NCBI GenBank assembly: GCA_018062085.1
Contig: JAGOSY010000007.1
Location: 152,196-216,195 of the forward strand
DNA: 64,000 bases
Origin: a bacterium
GTDB lineage: Bacteria; Cyanobacteriota; Vampirovibrionia; Obscuribacterales; Obscuribacteraceae
Direction of reading: 5' to 3'
Shown here: one piece after another, positions 11,601 to 19,473 of the stretch
How positions within the stretch are numbered: position 1 is the stretch's first letter
How the letters are laid out: each line of letters begins with the position of its first letter
Notes under the pieces: model-generated
The model's database searches: none
What the model saw: the letters and a program-made list of their open reading frames with translations, nothing else
What the model was told of the DNA's origin: nothing
Position numbers and translations under genes: made by a program

Positions 11601-14600
11601 ACTTTCTCTATTGGTGCATTTTCAACTTTTGCGGCTATGGCACCAAGAGTTGACAATAGTTGATTTTTGTCACCGGTCTTGTCGTATACAGCGATTAGCG
11701 AGTCGATAACTTTTTCTTGTTTGTCCGCTTGTTCACTTATTGCCGTAAGTATGTTTTTGGCTTTGTCTGCAATTGGATCTTTAGCTCTGTATATTGGTTT
11801 TTCGTCTTGACCTTGACCTACATAAGAAAGTGGATTGGCGATGCTGTTATCATCTGCTGCACCACTGGTGATTCCGGCTAAAATTGAGAGACTTGCATCG
11901 TCGCCAAGACGTGCCCACTGCGCTAGTGAGTCGAAATGCTTTGCTAAGATAGGATCACTAGCGCTTCCTTCTATATAAAGAGAACTTAGGTGATTTGCCC
12001 CGGGCAGTTCATGGCGGATTGTACTAAAAATACTTTCCATGACATTGCTGCGCGATGGTCCATCAATGGCCTTTGTCAGTGCCGACTCGATAGCAGCGGC
12101 GACTTTGCTTGATGCCATTGGCTTATCGGCACTGTTATTTTTATCATTGTTATTGGCACTGCTGCTCGTTTCTCTTTCTGCTCTTGCCTGCACAAGAGCG
12201 ACCGCGAGTGTGCCAGCTTCTTCGACTGAGAGTTTCTTGCCTTTTTCTTCACTGCCCTGAGGCAGTGCTTGTTCAAGCCCCTCAATTGCTTTCAGCATTA
12301 GCTGTTCGGCTTCTGCTGCAGGCAGACCCTTTAAATTGGCAATGTATGTGGGTTTGTCAGCGGTTTTGCCAAACCCAGCGGTCTCGAAGACGGCCTTGCC
12401 TTGCGTATCGCTTCGGCCAAGCAATGTTGCAGCCAGGCTGGCGCGGGCAAAGCCATCGCCATTGTTGGCCGCCATATTCAATTCGGCAATTGCTTTTTCA
12501 GCTTTAGGTAGATCTTTGTTTGAAGCTGCTAGGGAAAGCTGGCTGACGTTTTGAGCCGAAGATGTCCATTTTAGCCATTCTTGTGCGTTTAGATTGTTCT
12601 TGTCTTGTTTGATCTCTTCTTCAAGTTGTTGACGCGCTGCTGTGAGCGCCTCGAGTGACGAATCGGGCCCCAAATTGCGAACTATGCGATTGGCACGGTA
12701 GTCGTTTAGTTCGCGCTCACCAGTTGGTAGGTGCGTTGTTATGTCTGAAAGTACCTGGCTATCTCCGCTTTCTAAACGCTTGGTCAGGTCTTCTAGGTTG
12801 AACTGATTATTGTCGCCGCGCAAATTATTGAGATATCGATGGGCCAGATTGTGGTTGCCGTCATAGGCCATTTTCTGCAAGTCTTTGAGAGCTGTCGCTA
12901 CTTGAAGATGGCCGTCTTTTGCGTCAGTTTGCGCAGCCTTATTGATGGCCTCATGCACTTTCTTGACAGCATCAATTGACTCTAGGTTGAGGCGCACGCT
13001 TTCGAAGGCGTAGTCGTTAAAATGTTTTAGACGTTTGTCACTGGTTTCGAGTAAATTATTTAGAGCCTCTTGTCGCTGCTCGCTCGATTGATTGCGTTTA
13101 CTAAAATTGGCTAGAGCTTGGTCGGCGCTATCAAAGTTGGCCTTGGAGAACTTTCGAGCTTCCTCACGCGCTGTCTCTAAGGCTACTGGATCGGCAAAGG
13201 CTTTTAGCAGGTCTTCAGCTTTGACTATTTTTAGTTCTTGGGACAGCTTTAGTGAGGGCTCTAAGGCCCGGTGTATAGCCTCTACTACCTCTGGCTTTTG
13301 TAAGTTTTCTTTGAAAGTTTTTTCGTTGCCCTTTTTTAGCGCTTGCAACATCTCTTGGCCTGCCTGGTCGCCGTTGAGTGAGCGCATAATACCATCGGCA
13401 GTGCTGTTGCCCTGGCGAGCTAGTCTATCTATTTTTCGCAAGGCCGCTGCTGCTCTTTCGGGATTATCTAGCGCCTCCGCTAGCTCTTTGGCGTCTCTAG
13501 TGCCATGGGCGAACTCAACTACACGGCGATTTTCTTGGCCGCTGCCGGATAGATATTTGCTCACCATTTTTGCCGTTGAATCTGGCTCACTATCTACTTG
13601 CTCTAGTTGTGATAGAGCATCTCGATTGGTATTATTATTGTTCCTGCTATTATTGCTTGCCTCACCAGTGGCGGTGCCTCGGACCGCTTGGTCTAGAACT
13701 TTTGTAGCTAATTCTGTTTGAGCTTTTTCTTCAGATGCTGCCTCTCTGCGAGCTTGGTCGATTTCTGCTTTGCTGACACCCATTGCCGGGGCGTGATCTA
13801 GCAGATCTGAGATTCCGCTTTGGCGCTTCTTGTCTCCTAACTCCATAATTGCTAGGTCGTTTAGCGCCTGCTGTTGATCTTCGATGGCTTTTTGCTGCGC
13901 CACTGGGTCTTGCGCCTGGTTAATTCTGCGATTGGCGTCGGCCAATTTAAGCGAGCCATCAAATAAAGACAGCTCTGTCAATCTTTGCATGGCACTGAGG
14001 TTGCCTTGCTGTACCTCTCTTCTCAATCCATCGAGGGCTGCTTGTCGAGCGTTTTGGTCTCCGCTCAGATAATGGCGGGTGAGAATATCGTTGCGGGTAT
14101 GAACATCGTCTTTGTGCACATGGGAGAGGTCTCGCAAGTCTGCGCTGCCTGGTGGTACGCGAAGGATGGCCGGGGAATCTATTTTTTCTTTGACATTGTC
14201 TGGAATATTGGGATTTTTGAAGAAATCTTGGTAAATTTTTTCGGTAGATGCCGTTGGTGTTGTGTCCCTTGGAGCTGTCGAGTAACCCTGACTACTTTGC
14301 CAGTCTCTCAAATTGGATTGTAGGTCGGTCAATGCCCGTCCGCCTGGCTGAGATAGCTGTTGCACTAAATTGTGGGCATCAGCTTTGGAGTGGACACCGA
14401 TGGCGTTGAGCATTGCGGCAGCTGGTTGGTTACCGCTTTGTTCTAGCTTTAAGGCCATGTTAAGGCTTTTTTCTAGTCGATTGGGATGGCCGGCATTTTG
14501 GATGGTTTCATCAATTGCTGAAGCTGTGTCAAGGGCTTGGGCCAGATGCATCAACGGTGCCTGCTCTCTTCGTGCCTCTGGGCTGAGAGTGTAGTTGGCA

Positions 14601-15334
14601 ATTGTTAGATCAATTAACGCTTTAGTTTTCGCTTCTGCACCGGCAGGGTTTAAAACTTGGGTAAATGATTTCTCGGCCGCGGCCGATACAGCGTCGTCGC
14701 CGCCTTGGGCTGCGGTACGTGCCCATTTAACTTGGGCGTCCCTAAGTGGATTATGGCCATCTTTGCCGTTGGCATAGTTATCGAGAATGAACTCTGCAGT
14801 GTTTCCGGGTTTCGCCAATTTTGCCAGTTCAGTCAGCCCCCGTTGACTGAGGGGGATATCGTCGGCACTGGCGCCTTTCTGCAATTTTGACATTGCTTCT
14901 ACTAGCTGCAGCGCTGCTAGAGCCGATTTGGCTTCATTGCTTTTACTTCCGATTGCTTCGTGTCCAAGTTGTAAAAGCGCTCTCTCAGCGGCTTTCTGGT
15001 CGCCGGCTTCTTGCCGTTCAAAGTACTGCTGTACAAGTGGGTTCTTGCTCTGCGGCTTACCGCTGGCGCTATCGATTTGCAGTATGTTTTCTAGGTCTTT
15101 GCCTAAGAGTTTTTTTGCCAGACCAAGATGCTCACTTGTGGCTGACTCTTGAGGGGTATTATTCGTCTCATTTCTCGATATGAGAAAACCAAGATCTAGA
15201 CCGCGGTTGGCTTCAGTCAGAAGACGCTGTGAAGCCTTATCATTGTTCTGCTCTGAGTCATCGTCAGCTCTAGGAGAGAAATTTTCTTGTCGCGATGAAG
15301 GCGACTCGCCCGATTCTCTTCCTACTCTGGACAC
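5654..15334 (-). CDS. Giant helical protein, 3226 aa, unknown function
   Basis: A single uninterrupted frame of 9.7 kb. It starts at GTG 15334 with GAGG 7 nt upstream. No signal peptide is present. The N-terminal half (residues about 60-1250) is charged, Ala/Leu/Gln-rich and almost entirely helical, and repeatedly shows the pattern G-[ND]-x-x-A-x3-L (for example QQGNLSAMQRL, RQGNSTADGIM, NNGDGFARASL, RLGDDASLSIL), which looks like degenerate TPR/Sel1/HEAT-type helical hairpins. Around residues 1935-1975 there is an Ala/Val-rich hydrophobic pair of helices and another hydrophobic helix near 2050-2070, suggesting a membrane-inserting or toxin-translocation-like centre. The last 100 residues are Gly/Asn-rich and more beta-like. 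I do not recognise a catalytic motif. Many antisense frames lie inside it and are shadows. Confidence 0.85.
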   Translation of the reverse strand: MSRVGRESGESPSSRQENFSPRADDDSEQNNDKASQRLLTEANRGLDLGFLISRNETNNTPQESATSEHLGLAKKLLGKDLENILQIDSASGKPQSKNPLVQQYFERQEAGDQKAAERALLQLGHEAIGSKSNEAKSALAALQLVEAMSKLQKGASADDIPLSQRGLTELAKLAKPGNTAEFILDNYANGKDGHNPLRDAQVKWARTAAQGGDDAVSAAAEKSFTQVLNPAGAEAKTKALIDLTIANYTLSPEARREQAPLMHLAQALDTASAIDETIQNAGHPNRLEKSLNMALKLEQSGNQPAAAMLNAIGVHSKADAHNLVQQLSQPGGRALTDLQSNLRDWQSSQGYSTAPRDTTPTASTEKIYQDFFKNPNIPDNVKEKIDSPAILRVPPGSADLRDLSHVHKDDVHTRNDILTRHYLSGDQNARQAALDGLRREVQQGNLSAMQRLTELSLFDGSLKLADANRRINQAQDPVAQQKAIEDQQQALNDLAIMELGDKKRQSGISDLLDHAPAMGVSKAEIDQARREAASEEKAQTELATKVLDQAVRGTATGEASNNSRNNNNTNRDALSQLEQVDSEPDSTAKMVSKYLSGSGQENRRVVEFAHGTRDAKELAEALDNPERAAAALRKIDRLARQGNSTADGIMRSLNGDQAGQEMLQALKKGNEKTFKENLQKPEVVEAIHRALEPSLKLSQELKIVKAEDLLKAFADPVALETAREEARKFSKANFDSADQALANFSKRNQSSEQRQEALNNLLETSDKRLKHFNDYAFESVRLNLESIDAVKKVHEAINKAAQTDAKDGHLQVATALKDLQKMAYDGNHNLAHRYLNNLRGDNNQFNLEDLTKRLESGDSQVLSDITTHLPTGERELNDYRANRIVRNLGPDSSLEALTAARQQLEEEIKQDKNNLNAQEWLKWTSSAQNVSQLSLAASNKDLPKAEKAIAELNMAANNGDGFARASLAATLLGRSDTQGKAVFETAGFGKTADKPTYIANLKGLPAAEAEQLMLKAIEGLEQALPQGSEEKGKKLSVEEAGTLAVALVQARAERETSSSANNNDKNNSADKPMASSKVAAAIESALTKAIDGPSRSNVMESIFSTIRHELPGANHLSSLYIEGSASDPILAKHFDSLAQWARLGDDASLSILAGITSGAADDNSIANPLSYVGQGQDEKPIYRAKDPIADKAKNILTAISEQADKQEKVIDSLIAVYDKTGDKNQLLSTLGAIAAKVENAPIEKVRSVLHKGIENLRDSKETDPSANKSHTSAVAGLMSMAKHWNQSDIKLVQDHLTPTMISGLRKSAPDVPQEQRRELATALEAKLTSKETDAKANSERLSALKAMGSLGQSLDSAQVKAIALFGGKSGQESLSKLGINGEAAIEFQAQAGKALLRVVSMADNARPGREGPREIAYKAFKDNAWPNLDEAKGEQQSIIDSSGKTREPRDLREALLNYAEGRPFDISLSKEISRIVYDAGLKRPPAGILQDWGVPAENPDALFVKADRIVSNYTSKESSGEEVLKRVASNIDLVNSLPPDLRLKVTGNQEPVDKAQVAGQMLNATLAESRNKALLEDLPKQLASLSLVASKEVADLTKEHTTLRREQSHNLALLSDHTKEGVSFGRRITSVFGDDTIDKFEEKQVSLVKQLPVLNIKSELKAQELSEVGQKKHVLDLAMQIGNHTDLENKGRQKEADQLALSMWQEHGAMLQKLAPTVWRDLVASDGQQVGRSALGRLKDASMGQFDTVPNYDSGSKGFKEALKTLEDIKYKQVRAPEGFTYTAEFADTAAMRAHALHRLSDDDAFRGLDKVSKTFNQALPELSAMVDAAQKGTKFDTFVASAQDKAAMLKNAMNSVTKEELADVRERITSMQEVADRMKANKADSNPEALAGLNARIATYKQMHDMLNPEPSVNFNPDKNVNSQLKTLIDKVTDPNFKPDTFANWAKTNGPVIAATVVAVAATVAACATFGVSSPLAVAAWASVAGLAASELTKEGLYQVNSNLGYSGFGVYGERSKAGAWSAKIGERDSWENVKTLATEVAGPYAGQVVFDTALALGTMGLAKYALSGFSTKTLSTESMKQLIVGEGKSMAQLAAQSERAALMAQGDSTAAHFMRDYMKNLGKEVLINSGFTAAQMSLEKGIEAVTPEQLKSMLHEGNTGVSFGISTSLAIGQGLLASLRHGRGGKINFEAKSPEGEKAFIEFYRKEGFDVKPILAPGESKAARWEVRSFNQLPGQSPFVLERGTGLPEKDLFPGGAKTVAKLEGAKKLELPIEVEAHGEKWRQTEAGQKMIGELEHYSEAFMKGDFQKALAIATDKSSGPANYEIKKHPVEISLEALSNPSNADKNLVNALKDMGDVSKASRREGKLLAELPQPILEIETNVKVDLFDSSAKTIDGKALSAEQQKKLADFKASDSGQRILQEMAINSMEERIHLRQLEMDGKVVSPSYVKFIADSPNPSPDQLNALRGKYDNAHSESGGRSAATMEQEAILALHDSDPQRWNAKNLRHHFGNQHADVREPLFKWLENQQALPAVHPTAEIVAACNHITSRQNRTKGLLTAPEAQETAALASKTLGELLLSSKVHPDTAMDIADAMMIMARENITVTPEAVKSLSQLPPGDLPGLTKEHLHTLINALKYKMVDGVALAKGIPNAAEYFAALAPNVTAVSEVVSAAKGHRPAALIDELASLQVDQIKALGGLYKNKQISDKSLSSAVELINGKTLDSRLSKIISHEEVTQLLSQPGKGTKTFEAIMLAESLQQTHNTNRSPDIVRSLLTVEPNTAMHIAETFGNAVVQSKHIEKFIDSVKLLDSRSSELSAMNLTRLAQNKDRYSEIAGTIFSDHSPQTLKHILDIAANTDANKTLLSEISAYRESSAGQAKLIDAIMQKSSSVLAKSPTTLERLETLKAIKNVELNSNEMNLLTSKLQTQQLSPTDVTRFTKLNINGKKVAAELFDSTMPALKNERIFELAEAANAKPIELKKINSLIARLDPSDQQAISEHLFNQREKAATIHQRLASLRHLEDFIFTQKHQLNQDHIGKIAQNCTEATGTQLEYFAHHLPELLANTKIDGTTLTLASSPEILALGSGGGEKVEAIRKRIDLGEITDVKSAEEALIGLRSEKPILTVMADKVVLAEQHGSLGYREGGTNNENGTQMRGTLGLPAYANSGQLRAVYNMMNEPYYARDLAGNKFAGVIEFGSNGRATQSIPLNKVKKMGWLLILD

Positions 15335-15393
15335 GCTGCATCCTCACCATTGTCTTTTTTTTTAGCCCAGATTAGGTCAGCTCCAAACGTCCT

Positions 15394-15717
15394 TTAGGCT
15401 TCTCTATAGCCAAATGTGGCGGCTCTTTCTAGTAGGTCTTTGAACCATTCGACCTCAGCCTGGGATGGCTCGATTGGTTGGTGGCCAGAGACGTTTTTGC
15501 TGGCGCACGCGGCAAAGGGAGATGAAGCCTTCGTTTCTAAGGTTTCACAGCCTTCAATGTGAAAGTCGCCAATCATAGAAAGAACCGCATTTTGCAGCAT
15601 GGTAAGTGGCCTCAAAGGGGGGGTGATTTCAAGATACTTGGCAATTGTTGCAACATTATTGCAAGCCCGATGTTTTTGAAGCCTGGTATAAGATTTGAGC
15701 ATTAGTCTAAATTTCAT
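15394..15717 (-). CDS. Possible small protein, unknown
   Basis: Open frame of 107 codons from ATG 15717 (an in-frame TTG at 15729 is less likely). Composition is soluble and moderately Cys-containing, ending WFKDLLERAATFGYREA. It lies just downstream of a strong minus-strand terminator and 59 bp upstream of the giant gene start, so it has little room for a promoter of its own. No family recognised. It could equally be part of the leader of the giant gene. Confidence 0.35.
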   Translation of the reverse strand: MKFRLMLKSYTRLQKHRACNNVATIAKYLEITPPLRPLTMLQNAVLSMIGDFHIEGCETLETKASSPFAACASKNVSGHQPIEPSQAEVEWFKDLLERAATFGYREA

Positions 15718-15727
15718 TGGCCAGTGC

Positions 15728-15764
15728 AAAAAAAATAGAGCAAGCGCTCGAGCCTGCTCTATTT
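15728..15764 (-). terminator. Rho-independent terminator of the small Cys-rich gene
   Basis: A perfect 10-bp inverted repeat (AAATAGAGCA at 15733-15742, TGCTCTATTT at 15755-15764) with a 12-nt loop, followed on the minus strand by eight T residues. It lies 40 bp past the stop of the gene at 15804-15965. On the plus strand the T-tract is only ATTTC, so it works mainly for the minus strand. Confidence 0.85.
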
Positions 15765-15803
15765 CTTAACTTCTAAAATGCTTAGGTTTGTCCCTAAGTT
15801 AGA

Positions 15804-15965
15804 TTAATCCGTCGATTTATCAGAGCTAGAATCTGATTCAGCAGACTTGTCTTTGTTTTCAGCCTCAGTTTTACCAAAGTCACCAAGAATTGTTTTAGCT
15901 GGGCAGAATTTTACTAACGGGCAACCTGTGCAGTGCACCATCATCGCTATGGGACAAAGTGTCAT
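15804..15965 (-). CDS. Small Cys-rich protein (possible metal or Fe-S binding)
   Basis: 53 aa from ATG 15965, chosen because an AAGGAG ribosome site sits 6 nt upstream; the frame stays open to an earlier in-frame start but without such a site. The first 30 residues carry a compact cysteine cluster, C-x9-C-x2-C-x5-C (CPIAMMVHCTGCPLVKFCPAK), followed by an acidic Ser/Asp-rich tail. Spacing suggests metal or Fe-S coordination, but no family is assigned. It has its own terminator, so it is a stand-alone transcription unit. Confidence 0.65.
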   Translation of the reverse strand: MTLCPIAMMVHCTGCPLVKFCPAKTILGDFGKTEAENKDKSAESDSSSDKSTD

Positions 15966-16162
15966 AGTTCGCTCCTTGGGGTTTTCCGCTATAGTGGTAT
16001 CATGCAATGGTTTCCCTATTGCTCAAGATACTATGGTTGCGCTTTCTTTGAGTTCCTGCTCAATGCCCTAGAACTCCGCTTGGTCTTCGAAGCGGGGCGT
16101 TTCTACTCATCAGTTTTGGTATTTATCGGACCGATTTTTGCCTAAAAATGCCTTTTGGAAAA

Positions 16163-17176
16163 CTATCGCCCTTCTTTGATGATGCGTTGCCAAATGCGAT
16201 CTATGGCCTGGCGCAGTTCAGGTGAGACTTGTGTTCGTTGCCAATCTAAGTATTCTTTGGCTGGGCTACCCATTATCAAAATGTCTTGCTCTGCCATCTT
16301 TCTTACAATTGGGTCAGGATCTAATAATTTAGTTGATTGACAGATGGGGCGCATGCCTTCTTGCAAATTCGATTCATGCTTAATATCGCTCACAGCACCT
16401 TGGCCATCAACGACCATGTTGACGCTAAGGGTGCCTGAATTGCCCCCTTGGGGAACGACATTTAGTTTGCCTCCGGCATGGGTGGCAGCGCCGGTTCTTC
16501 TGGCATAGAGAGAATTGGCCTCAGTCTCAAACCTGAACATGCCATCTTGATGTAACTCTTTTACAAGAACCAAAGCCGCTTTGACGGCTTGCATTGCTTT
16601 CTCGTCTGATTGTATGCGGGGAAGTTTGGCAATTAGAAACTGTTTGTACCGCCCTTTATTTGTGTCGGTGATTAAAGTGAGATCTTTAGCCTCTTTGCTA
16701 ATCACGAAAATATTGTTGTTGCCTAGTGGCTGCGGCGTTTCCATCGCTACTGGCCATTGAGGAAATCTAAGAACATAGAATACCGAAGTGGGAAACAAGC
16801 TTTTAAGGGCATCACTCTCGATATAGTTGACGCTTCCGCGGGCAAGTATAGGCCTGTCTTTGGGAATCTTTAGTGTGCTTATATACTTCTGTATTTGCAC
16901 TCTGGGATCGACTGAAAATCCTACCTGGGCCACACGTTCTTTCTCTTGTTGTGAGCGTTGAGCGGGCGGCAATTCGTCTTTTATCTTCTCTCGTCTGCTG
17001 CTACCGCCTTTGTCTGGATATACGACACCAGTACTACTTGCAGAGACTCCACCTCCTTCATCAGTTGAGCTTTCAACTGGCAAACTTTGAGGTTGCCCTA
17101 AGCTGGCTGGCGTCATTGCCAAACTGTTCAATGCGATTAGTGCTATTCCTGCAGAATAGATGCGAAGAACTTTCAT
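16163..17176 (-). CDS. Exported protein of unknown function
   Basis: 337 aa starting at ATG 17176. Residues 1-28 form a signal peptide (VLRIYSAGIALIALNSLAMT then ASLGQ). A low-complexity Ser/Gly region (35-60) and a basic stretch precede a folded part from about residue 85 to the end. The region near residue 235-260 (SVNMVVDGQGAVSDI) is reminiscent of TonB-C-like strands, and the last 60 residues read like a single HEAT-type helical hairpin (DPDPIVRKMAEQDILIMG). I cannot assign a function. It lies 18 bp downstream of the first serpin in the same direction and is probably cotranscribed with it. Confidence 0.75.
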   Translation of the reverse strand: MKVLRIYSAGIALIALNSLAMTPASLGQPQSLPVESSTDEGGGVSASSTGVVYPDKGGSSRREKIKDELPPAQRSQQEKERVAQVGFSVDPRVQIQKYISTLKIPKDRPILARGSVNYIESDALKSLFPTSVFYVLRFPQWPVAMETPQPLGNNNIFVISKEAKDLTLITDTNKGRYKQFLIAKLPRIQSDEKAMQAVKAALVLVKELHQDGMFRFETEANSLYARRTGAATHAGGKLNVVPQGGNSGTLSVNMVVDGQGAVSDIKHESNLQEGMRPICQSTKLLDPDPIVRKMAEQDILIMGSPAKEYLDWQRTQVSPELRQAIDRIWQRIIKEGR

Positions 17177-17194
17177 ATAACAACCTATTACATC

Positions 17195-18421
17195 TTAGTC
17201 AGCGGCTGGTGGTTCAACTATGGCACCAACAAAAAGAATAGCATCTGTTTTTTCGTCGCGAATGGCCACTACGAATGGGCGATCGCAAACCATTTCAAAT
17301 GGCGGTTTCGGATTCATTGGCGCGCTGGTGACGCTCATTTCAATGGCGGTGGCAGCTGCTGCCTCCGTGCCTTTCTCGTTGACCTCTAAATAGGTCTTGT
17401 GCAGCACTCGAGAGATCATGGCATTTTGCTCGATCATCTTTTTGAAGTCAGCACAGTTGTCTTCAAATGCGCATGGCATACCTGCGGCCTTTAGTACTTC
17501 ACTTAACTCGGTTTTGTATTCAACTTTGAAACGCGGTAAGCCTAAGTGACCTTCTTCTTTTCTGAAGCTATTGTTCCATTCCTTCCAGTTTTCACTAGTG
17601 AGATTGTTGATGAAGGCTGTGATGTTTGATTTTTTATCGGGGAGGAAGATGCACATCTGCAGCCGTTTATCTTTGTAAGGAAGCATGACTGCCTGGAAAT
17701 TATTGCCAGCGAAGTAAGACATTTTTGCCGAGCGATTCATCATCTCAACAGTTTTTTCTTTACCGTTTCCGACCTTGAACTCGGTTGCTTGAGTCTCGTC
17801 TTTCTTGAATTCATCCAACCAAACACCTTTAAAATAGACGGCGTTGACTAAATATAGAATGGCATCTGGTGCTGCTTTGTCGAGTATGCTTGGGATTTTT
17901 GTTTTAGTATTGTCTTTGACCCAATTATTGATTTTACTTACTGTAGTGAGGTCGGCAAAATCTAGTGTTTCGAGTTTGGCACCATAATACTTTTGATTGT
18001 TGTCCATGAAAGATTTGTTGAAAACAAAGTTTCTGTTGGCAAACATGGCGTTGGCAACTGTCAATTCGCTTATTGGATTGACGTGCATCAGGCTCTTGTA
18101 AAGACTTGAATTTTGCTGGTTGACAGCTTCATCGCGGAGACCGCTATAGTCTAAAACGCTTTGCATTTCGCTCTTGGTCTTACCACCAGCGCCGTTGTAG
18201 GCCATCGACAGAGCTGTGCTCACGCTGTATGGTGAAATCACAATGTTGCTGTCTGGCTTCTTGGCTGCCAGCTTGAAAAATGTAGTGGCAAATTTTTCTG
18301 ACACTTTGATATTCACCGCTTCTTCTTTACTTTCTGATTGATCAGTTGAAGCGCAAGCGACAACAAACATAGACATTAAAGAAAGTGCCGCAGCTGTGCT
18401 GCCATACAAGATAGAGCGCAA
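17195..18421 (-). CDS. Serpin, predicted lipoprotein
   Basis: 408 aa, full serpin length. Conserved segments include NIVISPYSVSTALSMAYNGA near the N-terminus and the C-terminal signature DRPFVVAIRDEKTDAILFVGAI. The reactive-centre loop hinge GTEAAAATA is the small-residue type found in inhibitory serpins. Counting the hinge Gly as P15 gives P1 Thr and P1' Ser, so no Arg/Lys-specific target is indicated. The N-terminus MRSILYGSTAAALSLMSMFVVAC carries a VVAC lipobox, so it is likely membrane-anchored. Start is TTG with GAGG 7 nt upstream; the same TTG and GAGG are conserved in its paralogue at 20460. It would inhibit serine or cysteine proteases outside the cytoplasm. Confidence 0.93.
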   Translation of the reverse strand: MRSILYGSTAAALSLMSMFVVACASTDQSESKEEAVNIKVSEKFATTFFKLAAKKPDSNIVISPYSVSTALSMAYNGAGGKTKSEMQSVLDYSGLRDEAVNQQNSSLYKSLMHVNPISELTVANAMFANRNFVFNKSFMDNNQKYYGAKLETLDFADLTTVSKINNWVKDNTKTKIPSILDKAAPDAILYLVNAVYFKGVWLDEFKKDETQATEFKVGNGKEKTVEMMNRSAKMSYFAGNNFQAVMLPYKDKRLQMCIFLPDKKSNITAFINNLTSENWKEWNNSFRKEEGHLGLPRFKVEYKTELSEVLKAAGMPCAFEDNCADFKKMIEQNAMISRVLHKTYLEVNEKGTEAAAATAIEMSVTSAPMNPKPPFEMVCDRPFVVAIRDEKTDAILFVGAIVEPPAAD

Positions 18422-18557
18422 TGTGTAGCCTCGCCAAGAGTTAAACGGGGTTTAGCATAGCAAGGGCGACACCTAAGGTCAATTTGTTCGGCGTTAGCAG
18501 CAACCTGCTGCTAAAATGGATACCCTGTTTATTTATGTGGATGCCTTTGGACACCTT

Positions 18558-19436
18558 ATGAAATTTGCAACAAAGAGTGGGTTCTGTGTGAGTGCAGCGT
18601 TATCAATTGCAGCGGCTTTAGTTGCTGTCGTTGTAAATCCCAGTAAAGTTGATGCTGAGGGTCGGGTGGCCTCGAACTGTGCAGACTTGGTTGAGTTTAA
18701 AGATCCTGAGAATTTGCTTGGATTACAATTTAAGTATCCGCGCTCCTGGAAAGCCCAGAGGCGCCCTGACAAGGACAGTCTGGTTAAGATCAGCGGTAAG
18801 ACCGCTAGCGGTACTGAGGCTGAGATTGTTGTTTCTGCTGTCGATGCACCCAAAGGTCTAAGTGCTCAGCAATTTTCTAAGATTTTGGACGAGGCCTTTT
18901 ACTCTAAGTTGACTGGAGTCAAGAAGACTGTTTTTGGTGACGTCTTGGTTGGGAAGAGTGCTCGATTAAAGGGCTACTCGCAGACTATCACTTTCGCCGC
19001 TAATGGCTATATCTCTGGTCAGGAATATTTGATTATTCCGGGTAAGGGCAAGATCATTTCTTTTGTGCTTGGTGCACAGCCTTGGGAGCTTGAGCCAGCT
19101 CAAGCGGTCTGGAAGAATTGTCTCGCTACAATTGATGGGCCAAGTACACTGTTTGAGCCGGTTTCAGAGCGAGAGGCCATAGCTCTGCAACCACGCGCTG
19201 CAGAGTTTTTGCGCTCTTCTGGTTTAGTATCTTGCCCTCTACCTGTAGTGCGGAAGCCAGCCCCTAAAACTTCTTTGGATGAAAAAATTAAAGCAGTCTT
19301 GCCTCGCAAAGAAGAAGAGCGATTTCTGGAGATTCCTTGGCAATCAGATCTGCTAGCTGCTCGCGCTAGAGCTCAAGAGTTAGGCAAACCGCTATTCATC
19401 TGGATAATGGATGGTAATGTGCTTGGCGCTACCTGA
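18558..19436 (+). CDS. Exported PsbP/thioredoxin-like protein, part before an in-frame UGA
   Basis: From ATG 18558 the protein has a signal peptide (residues about 7-30, ending VDA-EG), a domain of about 150 residues beginning GLQFKYPRSWKAQ that resembles PsbP/DcrB-type domains, and then the start of a thioredoxin-like fold (ELGKPLFIWIMDGNVLGAT). The frame then meets TGA at 19434-19436 exactly where a thioredoxin-like active site would be, and continues in the same frame with well-formed coding sequence (next entry). The simplest readings are a selenoprotein in which UGA codes for selenocysteine, or a gene with a nonsense mutation. An earlier in-frame start at 18516 exists but lacks a ribosome site and a signal peptide start. 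Confidence 0.7.
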   Translation: MKFATKSGFCVSAALSIAAALVAVVVNPSKVDAEGRVASNCADLVEFKDPENLLGLQFKYPRSWKAQRRPDKDSLVKISGKTASGTEAEIVVSAVDAPKGLSAQQFSKILDEAFYSKLTGVKKTVFGDVLVGKSARLKGYSQTITFAANGYISGQEYLIIPGKGKIISFVLGAQPWELEPAQAVWKNCLATIDGPSTLFEPVSEREAIALQPRAAEFLRSSGLVSCPLPVVRKPAPKTSLDEKIKAVLPRKEEERFLEIPWQSDLLAARARAQELGKPLFIWIMDGNVLGAT

Positions 19437-19473
19437 GGGAACGGTCACTTGAGCCGTGTGCTCTTGAATCACC
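19434..19473 (+). promoter_or_regulatory. In-frame UGA with possible bacterial SECIS-like stem-loop
   Basis: The TGA at 19434-19436 is followed by a potential hairpin: GAGC (19451-19454) pairing with GCTC (19460-19463) around the 5-nt loop CGTGT, with an outer GGT/ACC closing pair set (19443-19445 with 19471-19473). The apical loop begins 18 nt after the UGA and has G as its second base, which agrees with the general bacterial SECIS pattern as I know it. A competing hairpin ACGGT/GCCGT (19441-19457) also exists. The stems are short, so this is suggestive only. Confidence 0.4.

Noticed and set aside
16001..16145. Short plus-strand frame rich in aromatic residues upstream of the 16163 gene
   Set aside because: No ribosome site, overlaps the leader of the small Cys-rich gene on the other strand and has no recognisable features.
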